Origin: JALXCH01 sp964495805
Lineage (GTDB): Bacteria > Calditrichota > Calditrichia > RBG-13-44-9
Assembly (NCBI GenBank): GCA_964495805.1
Contig: CAZBWV010000117.1
Location: 1-19,063, forward strand
DNA: 19,063 nt
Reading direction: 5' to 3'
The notes beneath the pieces were generated by a model. That model did not search any database. It was not told the DNA's origin and was given only the letters and a program-made list of their open reading frames with translations. Below are positions 13,486 to 19,063 of the stretch, piece by piece. The position numbers were made by a program, and so were the translations under genes. Numbering within the stretch: the stretch's first letter is position 1; every line of letters starts with the position of its first letter.

Positions 13486-14889
13486 TTACTGAAACGGCCA
13501 TTCCCCCTCTCGTTTCAGCCGTTCGTCCAGTTTAAACTTCTTTAGCATTTCGGCAGTTTTCTCATCATTATACCGGGACAGGGAAAAATTCCGGTTATTT
13601 GCCAGTTTAAACACCAGCACGCTCACCACGGCGGCGGCTTCGGATAGGTATTTGCGATTCACCTTGTCAAAACTATCTCCCATAGAATGATAATAACGCC
13701 CCATATCGCTGTCCAGATGTGCGGTGAGTGTGAGCGTGGGAATTCCCCGAAGCATGAATGGCATATGATCGCTATTGGTCCAGGGTTGGTTAATCACCCC
13801 TCGTACCAGGTTAAATCCGGAAAATTCCGGTAACAGTTGCTCCAGAACGGGCACCAGGTCATCTCGTCCCATGGCATTAAAACCGGTGGGAGAACCGGTC
13901 ATATCCAGGTTCAGCATCAACAAAATGTCGTCCTTTTTGTGCTGCTCCAGATATTTTTTGGAGCCCCAGAGTCCCAGTTCCTCACCGTTAAACCAGACAA
14001 GCTCCACTGTATAGTAATTATGTAAAGCGAATTGGTACAATAACCGCGCCACATCGAATAGGATGGCTGTACCCAGGCCGTTATCGATGCTCCCCTGCCC
14101 CAGGTCCCAGGAATCCAGGTGTGCACCGACTACTATTTTGCGGGCAACCTGCCCCGGGAAACGCACCACCACATTGGCTGTTTCCACCTCCTGACAGTGG
14201 GATTGTACTTCTATCTGCAACCGAACGGTTTCCTTATTCTGACACAATCTCCGTAACCAGGAACCCTCTTCGTAGGTTAAGCTAAAAGCGGGAATAGGTG
14301 TGGGATTGCCCTGGAAATTACCCACCCCCGCCAGATTAATCGTTCCCTTTTTACGATTAATAAACAAAACAGCCCGTGCACCCTGCTCGGCGGCGATTTG
14401 AATTACTTCCAGACGCATCAGCGGCGTTTTTCCTTTTGGTCGTTCGGAGGTAACCAGCACCACTTTACCCTTTGCCGACAGCGATTGGTAATCCTCCTGA
14501 AAACCGTATCCGGCATACACCACTTCCGCCTGGAATTCAGGTGTTTGAGGCGAATATCCCAACGCCACTGCTTTGAGTTTTCGCCGAACCGGCTCCACCA
14601 TTTCGACCCGATCCTCCCCGCGTACCCATCCGGGCATGCGGAAGGGCTCCCGTTCCGAACGAACCCCCATTTTCCGGAGCTCTTCCTGTAAAATTTCCAT
14701 CGCTTTTTCGTTATTGGGCGTTCCCACCAATCTGCCACCCGCTTTGTCACAAAGCGTTTGCAGAAATTGATAGGACTGATTCCCTAAAAATGCTGAGCCC
14801 ACCAGCACCAGGTCTTCCCCTCCACGCTGGGCCAACAACAAATTCATGCTGAGTAGAATTGTCAGTAGTATAGGTAATATACGTTTCAT
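13486..14889 (-). CDS. Secreted M28-family zinc aminopeptidase/carboxypeptidase
   Basis: A 467-residue peptidase with an N-terminal signal peptide (about 1-20, ending LLLA-Q). A protease-associated (PA) domain is inserted at about 105-215, and the M28 catalytic domain runs from about 235. Zinc ligands and catalytic acids are visible: H257 (AHLDSWD), D269 (GSIDNG), E303-E304 (NGEELG), D329 (NLDMTG) and H401 (YHSMGDSFD). The layout is that of carboxypeptidase Q/PGCP-type and related exopeptidases; the exact specificity cannot be read. It would act in the periplasm or outside the cell, releasing amino acids from peptides. GGGAAG lies before the ATG. The start is 66 bases after sucB with no terminator between them, so read-through from sucAB is possible. 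No good terminator was seen after it. Confidence 0.88.
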   Translation of the reverse strand: MKRILPILLTILLSMNLLLAQRGGEDLVLVGSAFLGNQSYQFLQTLCDKAGGRLVGTPNNEKAMEILQEELRKMGVRSEREPFRMPGWVRGEDRVEMVEPVRRKLKAVALGYSPQTPEFQAEVVYAGYGFQEDYQSLSAKGKVVLVTSERPKGKTPLMRLEVIQIAAEQGARAVLFINRKKGTINLAGVGNFQGNPTPIPAFSLTYEEGSWLRRLCQNKETVRLQIEVQSHCQEVETANVVVRFPGQVARKIVVGAHLDSWDLGQGSIDNGLGTAILFDVARLLYQFALHNYYTVELVWFNGEELGLWGSKKYLEQHKKDDILLMLNLDMTGSPTGFNAMGRDDLVPVLEQLLPEFSGFNLVRGVINQPWTNSDHMPFMLRGIPTLTLTAHLDSDMGRYYHSMGDSFDKVNRKYLSEAAAVVSVLVFKLANNRNFSLSRYNDEKTAEMLKKFKLDERLKREGEWPFQ

Positions 14890-14955
14890 GTTTTCTTCCC
14901 TTTTCTATCGGTTCCAAATACCTGACACAATTCACAAAGCTTTCTTTCCACCCCC

Positions 14956-16221
14956 TTACACATCCAGCAACAGGCGGGTGGGGTCTTCCAGCAATTCTTT
15001 TACTCGCACCAGAAAACTCACCGACTCTTTTCCATCGATAATTCGATGATCATAGGAAAGCGCCACATACATCATGGGACGAATCACCACCTGCCCGTTC
15101 AGAGCAATGGGACGTTCTTCCACTTTGTGCATACCCAGAATAGCGGTTTGTGGTGGGTTGATGATGGGTGTGGAAAGCAGGGAGCCAAACACTCCTCCGT
15201 TGGTAATGGAAAACGTTCCGCCAGTCATTTCCGGGATGGTCAGTTTTCCCTCACGAGCCTTTTGGGCCAGACGCGCCACTTCCGCTTCAATTTGCGCCAG
15301 ATTCATCCGGTGAGCATTAAAAATTACCGGAACCACAAGTCCGCGTGGTGTAGAAACTGCAATGGAAATGTCGCAGTAATCGTGATATACGATGTCATCA
15401 CCATCGATGGAGGCATTCACTTCCGGAAATTCCTGCAAGGCAACAGTACATGCTTTAACAAAAAAGGACATGAATCCCAGCTTAACGCCATGCTTTTCCA
15501 GAAACATCTCTTTGTACCGGCGCCGAATGTCCAGAATCGCGCTCATGTCCACTTCGTTGAAGGTGGTCAGCATGGCGGTTTCGTTTTTGGCAGCGACCAG
15601 ACGTCGGGCAATAGTTTTACGAAGGGTGCTCATGGGAACTCTCCGCTCGGTTCGTTCCGCAGATGTAGCGGAGGTACGGGTGGTCGTGGTTCGCTCCGAA
15701 GTTGTGGCCTGCGGTTCGGATTCTTCAGCAGGAGGCGCCGATTCCCCGGAAGCTTGTGAAACCTCTGGGGTGGTTTGTTTCTGAATAGCCCGAAGCACAT
15801 CTTCCTTGGTAATGCGCCCCCCGCTACCGGTACCCTGGATCTGTCGTTCGGTCAGACCGGCTTCCTGCATTAAACGAGTAGCAACCGGTGTGGCACGAAG
15901 CGTGGGCACTTCCGCGCTGTCCTCCGCCGTAATGGCAGGGGTGGTTTCCTTTTGTGCCTGCTCGGTAACCGATTCTTCCTTGTTTGCCTGCACCTCAATC
16001 TCAGCTATAACTTTTCCGATGGGGACCGTTTCCCCCTCTTCCACCAGGATGGTCAGAACACCGGATTGCTCGGCGGTAATTTCCAGAGTTGCCTTCTCCG
16101 ATTCAATTTCGCATAAGATATCGTCCACCCGGACAAATTCCCCATTCTTCTTGAGCCATTGTCCGATGGTAACTTCATTTATCGATTCACCCACCTGGGG
16201 TACTTTTACCTGATATTTCAT
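14956..16221 (-). CDS. sucB: Dihydrolipoamide succinyltransferase (E2 of 2-oxoglutarate dehydrogenase)
   Basis: A 421-residue E2 that passes the succinyl group from lipoate to CoA in the TCA cycle. Residues 1-77 are one lipoyl domain with the lipoylated lysine K43 in ESEKATLEI. Residues 107-146 are the peripheral subunit-binding domain (ATPVATRLMQEAGL, GSGGRITKEDVL). Residues 194-421 are the acyltransferase core, with H392 and D396 in DHRIIDGKE. The two linkers (about 80-105 and 147-193) are rich in Glu, Thr, Ser, Ala and Pro, as expected for flexible swinging arms. The single lipoyl domain and the pairing with sucA favour the succinyl over the acetyl enzyme. It starts 42 bases after the sucA stop, with GAGGG before the ATG, so the two genes form an operon. 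Confidence 0.94.
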   Translation of the reverse strand: MKYQVKVPQVGESINEVTIGQWLKKNGEFVRVDDILCEIESEKATLEITAEQSGVLTILVEEGETVPIGKVIAEIEVQANKEESVTEQAQKETTPAITAEDSAEVPTLRATPVATRLMQEAGLTERQIQGTGSGGRITKEDVLRAIQKQTTPEVSQASGESAPPAEESEPQATTSERTTTTRTSATSAERTERRVPMSTLRKTIARRLVAAKNETAMLTTFNEVDMSAILDIRRRYKEMFLEKHGVKLGFMSFFVKACTVALQEFPEVNASIDGDDIVYHDYCDISIAVSTPRGLVVPVIFNAHRMNLAQIEAEVARLAQKAREGKLTIPEMTGGTFSITNGGVFGSLLSTPIINPPQTAILGMHKVEERPIALNGQVVIRPMMYVALSYDHRIIDGKESVSFLVRVKELLEDPTRLLLDV

Positions 16222-16263
16222 CGGGAAAACCCTCGTCTTTTCCTTTTTGTAAACGATTAGATT

Positions 16264-18975
16264 TTATTCGAATGCGCGCCGCAAAATATCCTGCTGTTCT
16301 CTGACGTGTTGCCGGTAGATTCCGGTCGCCGGGGTCGCACTTTCTTCCCGGGCAACAAATCGGAACGGAAAAGCTTTCAATTTACGCAGCAGGAAGGGTA
16401 ACGCACCCATATTCTCCGGTTCCTCTTGCACCCACACAAATTCAGCATGGCGATAACGTCGGGCTATTTTTTTCAGTCCTTTTTCCGGAAGCGGATATAA
16501 CTGCTCCAGCCGCACGATAGCCACATCATCCCGACCATCCTGCTCCTGTTTCTCTAACAATTCGTAATAAATTTTACCGGAACAAAGCAGAACCTTTTTC
16601 ACCTTTGCAGGCTTCGTCCGGGAATCGTCAATTAGCGGTTGAAATCCCTGATCGGTAAATTCTTCGAATGAACTGATGCAGCGCGGATGGCGCAACAGGC
16701 TCTTGGGGGTAAAAATCACCAGCGGAATCCGAAAGGGAAGCTTCATATGGCGCCGGAGCAGATGAAAAAAGTTTGCCGGGGTGGTGCAATTAGCAACAAC
16801 CATGTTATTGTGGGCACACAGGGTTAAATATCGCTCGATGCGTGCGGAAGAATGCTCCGGTCCCTGCCCTTCGTACCCATGAGGCAGATACAACACAATT
16901 CCATTCATGCGCTTCCATTTTGCCTCGGAACTGACAATAAACTGATCGATGACAATTTGCGCACCATTGGCAAAATCGCCAAACTGCGCTTCCCAGATGG
17001 TTAATCCCTGTGGGGTACTGCACGCATATCCGTACTCAAACCCCAGAACACCGTATTCCGAAAGTAGAGAGTTGTAAATCTGAAACCGGGCGTTTTCCCG
17101 CTCTGCCTGCCGCAACGGCACATATTTTTCTTCGGTTTCCTGGTCCAGCACCACCGCGTGACGGTGGGAGAAGGTCCCCCGCTCGGTATCCTGTCCGCAT
17201 AAACGGATGGGAACCCCTTCGTCCAGCAAGGTGGCATAAGCCATGAACTCAGCAATTGCCCAATCCGCGACATGTTCCTGAATCCAGCGCTGTTTGCGGG
17301 ATTCGTACAGCCTGCGTATTTTATTAAAAGCACGAAGTTCCTGGGGCAACGTGAATACTTTTTCTCCCAGTTCCAGCAACTTTTGTCGGGGAACCTGAGT
17401 GTTCGAAGCACTTTCGAAGTCGTACTCCCGGCGCTGGCTCTCGTCGCACACGTCGCGTTGCACATGCGAGGGAATCGGTTTTTTCTTTTCCTTTACTGTT
17501 TCCAGTTTCTCCTGCAACAGTTGTTTAAAATTGCGCTCCATCTCTTCGGCCAGTCCGCGCTCCAGTTCACCGGTTTCCTGCAATTTTCGAATGTAAATTT
17601 CCCGTGGATCCGGATGCCGGGCTATGATGCGATACAGCCTGGGTTGAGTAAAACGCGGCTCATCACTCTCATTATGCCCGTATTTGCGATAGCCCAACAA
17701 ATCGATGAACACATCGGTGTGGAAGGTCTGCCGATATTCCATAGCCAGCTGGATGGTGTACACCACCGCTTCCACATCATCCGCATTGACATGGAAAACC
17801 GGCGAAAGGGTCACTTTTGCCACATCGGTGGAATAAGTGCTGGAGCGTCCATCCTGAAAATTAGTGGTAAAGCCCAACTGGTTGTTAATAATCAGGTGGA
17901 TGGTGCCACCGGTATGGAACGCTTTAAGCAGGGACATCTGGATGACCTCATATACCACACCCTGTCCGGCCATGGCCGCATCCCCATGAATTAAAATGGG
18001 TACCACGCGCGATGCATCGCCCTGGTAGTTCTGATCAATTTTTGCTCTGGCCATCCCTTCCACCACCGGATCCACCGCTTCCAGATGGCTGGGATTGGGT
18101 GCCAGATGAAGGGTAACCTCATTCCCCTGCCGGGTTTTCACCCGGCTGGTGTAGCCCAGATGGTACTTTACATCCCCGGCAAATACGCTATCCGCATATA
18201 CTTCACCTTCAAATTCGGAGAAAATTTCTTCGTACGTTTTTTTCAAAATATTAGCCAGCACATTCAGGCGCCCCCGGTGGGGCATCCCGATAACAAACTC
18301 GGCAATCCCCAGCCGGGAACCTTTTTCGATAATGGCATCCAGTCCCGGAATTAATGTTTCGTGTCCCTGAAGAGAAAAGCGTTTTTGCCCGACGTACCGG
18401 GAGTGTAAGAATTTTTCGAACACCACCGCCTGATTGAGCTTTTCCAGGATGTGCCGTTTTTCTTCGATGGAAAAATTCGGCGTATTTCGCGTGCTCTCCA
18501 TGCGTCGTTTCAACCAGGCCAGTCGCGCTGGCTCCCGAATGAACATGAACTCCGCACCCACAGAGTGACAATAGGTTTGGTTCAGATGAGCCAGGATATC
18601 CCGTAAGGTCGCCGGTCCGATTCCAATTTCCTCACCGGCATGGAAAACGGTATCCAGGTCCTTTTCCTGCAATCCGAAATTTTCGATATCCAGAGTGGGA
18701 CGGTATTGCCGGCGTGTGCGTACCGGGTTGGTTCGGGTAAACAGGTGTCCGCGCGTCCGGTACGCCTGAATGAGATTGAGCACCTTAATTTCTTTCTGAA
18801 TGTGCTCCGTTCCATGGTCCGGGGCAATAGCCCCTTTTTCCTGAAGCGCAAATTCAAATCCTTCAAAAAACCGACGCCAGCCCGGTTCAACACGATCGGG
18901 GTCCTCCCGGTATTGCCGATAAAGCGTTTCGATATATTGAGGGTGGGATTGGGTGAGAAACGAAAACCGATCCAT
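16264..18975 (-). CDS. sucA: 2-oxoglutarate dehydrogenase E1 component
   Basis: A 903-residue thiamine-diphosphate enzyme that decarboxylates 2-oxoglutarate and succinylates E2 in the TCA cycle; E. coli SucA is a little longer. The N-terminal helix PQYIETLYRQYREDP is the typical E2-contact segment. GMPHRGRLNVL (230-240), HLAPNPSHLE (290-299), HGDAAMAGQG (330-339) and NNQLGFTT (364-371) are the substrate and ThDP/Mg sites. C-terminal family motifs include DTERGTFSHRHAV, FGDFANGAQI and LPHGYEGQGPEHSSARIERYL. The ATG at 18975 has AAGGAAA about 10 bases upstream. A TATATA box lies on the minus strand near 19008-19003, with no clear -35, and may belong to its promoter. The complex also needs E3 (lpd), which is not in the window. 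Confidence 0.96.
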   Translation of the reverse strand: MDRFSFLTQSHPQYIETLYRQYREDPDRVEPGWRRFFEGFEFALQEKGAIAPDHGTEHIQKEIKVLNLIQAYRTRGHLFTRTNPVRTRRQYRPTLDIENFGLQEKDLDTVFHAGEEIGIGPATLRDILAHLNQTYCHSVGAEFMFIREPARLAWLKRRMESTRNTPNFSIEEKRHILEKLNQAVVFEKFLHSRYVGQKRFSLQGHETLIPGLDAIIEKGSRLGIAEFVIGMPHRGRLNVLANILKKTYEEIFSEFEGEVYADSVFAGDVKYHLGYTSRVKTRQGNEVTLHLAPNPSHLEAVDPVVEGMARAKIDQNYQGDASRVVPILIHGDAAMAGQGVVYEVIQMSLLKAFHTGGTIHLIINNQLGFTTNFQDGRSSTYSTDVAKVTLSPVFHVNADDVEAVVYTIQLAMEYRQTFHTDVFIDLLGYRKYGHNESDEPRFTQPRLYRIIARHPDPREIYIRKLQETGELERGLAEEMERNFKQLLQEKLETVKEKKKPIPSHVQRDVCDESQRREYDFESASNTQVPRQKLLELGEKVFTLPQELRAFNKIRRLYESRKQRWIQEHVADWAIAEFMAYATLLDEGVPIRLCGQDTERGTFSHRHAVVLDQETEEKYVPLRQAERENARFQIYNSLLSEYGVLGFEYGYACSTPQGLTIWEAQFGDFANGAQIVIDQFIVSSEAKWKRMNGIVLYLPHGYEGQGPEHSSARIERYLTLCAHNNMVVANCTTPANFFHLLRRHMKLPFRIPLVIFTPKSLLRHPRCISSFEEFTDQGFQPLIDDSRTKPAKVKKVLLCSGKIYYELLEKQEQDGRDDVAIVRLEQLYPLPEKGLKKIARRYRHAEFVWVQEEPENMGALPFLLRKLKAFPFRFVAREESATPATGIYRQHVREQQDILRRAFE

Positions 18976-19063
18976 TTATCTAAATTTCCTTATGATTCAA
19001 TTTATATACTTCAACGTACAAGTTTAATAATTTCAGATGTAAACGCAAACGATATGTTACATG

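Noticed and set aside
15046..15759. Long plus-strand frame opposite sucB
   Set aside because: Shadow of the sucB coding strand; sucB has all family motifs and the opposite frame has none.
17272..17994. Plus-strand 240-codon frame opposite sucA
   Set aside because: Antisense shadow inside a fully recognisable sucA; no ribosome site or known domain.
1..19063. CRISPR array, tRNA, rRNA, insertion sequence or prophage
   Set aside because: No regularly spaced repeats, cloverleaf-like segments, transposase or phage-type frames were found on reading both strands.

Overview
The window looks like part of a bacterial chromosome from the FCB group, most likely Calditrichota or a close relative. The main clue is the large secreted protein at 6369-8627. 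It ends in a C-terminal sorting domain with the motif NYPNPFNPTTTIAYSLP, which is typical of Calditrichota, Ignavibacteriota and related lineages. Coding DNA is moderately GC-rich and the intergenic DNA is AT-rich. This placement is an inference from protein style. There is no rRNA or other marker gene here, and no tRNA, CRISPR array, insertion sequence or phage gene was recognised.

Left part (1-5756): a translesion-synthesis module. A Y-family polymerase (dinB) lies behind a candidate promoter whose start point is covered by a perfect GAAC-N4-GTTC box, the LexA-type operator known from Gram-positive bacteria. After a small opposite-strand gene for an exported WXXGXW-repeat protein comes a DnaE-type polymerase. 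It has an intact PHP domain but no C-terminal tau-binding region, as in error-prone DnaE2/ImuC enzymes. Its short leader carries several inverted repeats, one of which would pair with the ribosome binding site.

Middle (5757-8681): a 612-base AT-rich gap containing a good rho-independent terminator, possibly the end of a small RNA, then the secreted protein, closed by a bidirectional terminator.

Centre (8688-11716): two minus-strand genes in tandem. One is unrecognised (205 aa). The other fuses a SAM-dependent methyltransferase to a NifX/NifB-like iron-molybdenum cofactor-binding domain. A plus-strand cold-shock protein with a large AT palindrome upstream follows, then a minus-strand DUF89/ARMT1-like protein with an N-terminal CxxC motif. 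The pair of tandem genes is the least familiar part of the window and the best place to look for something undescribed.

Right part (12064-18975): all genes are on the minus strand. In transcription order they are sucA and sucB (E1 and E2 of 2-oxoglutarate dehydrogenase), a secreted M28 zinc peptidase that may share their transcript, and a TlpA-like thioredoxin lipoprotein with its own terminator. The E3 subunit (lpd) and sucCD are not in the window.
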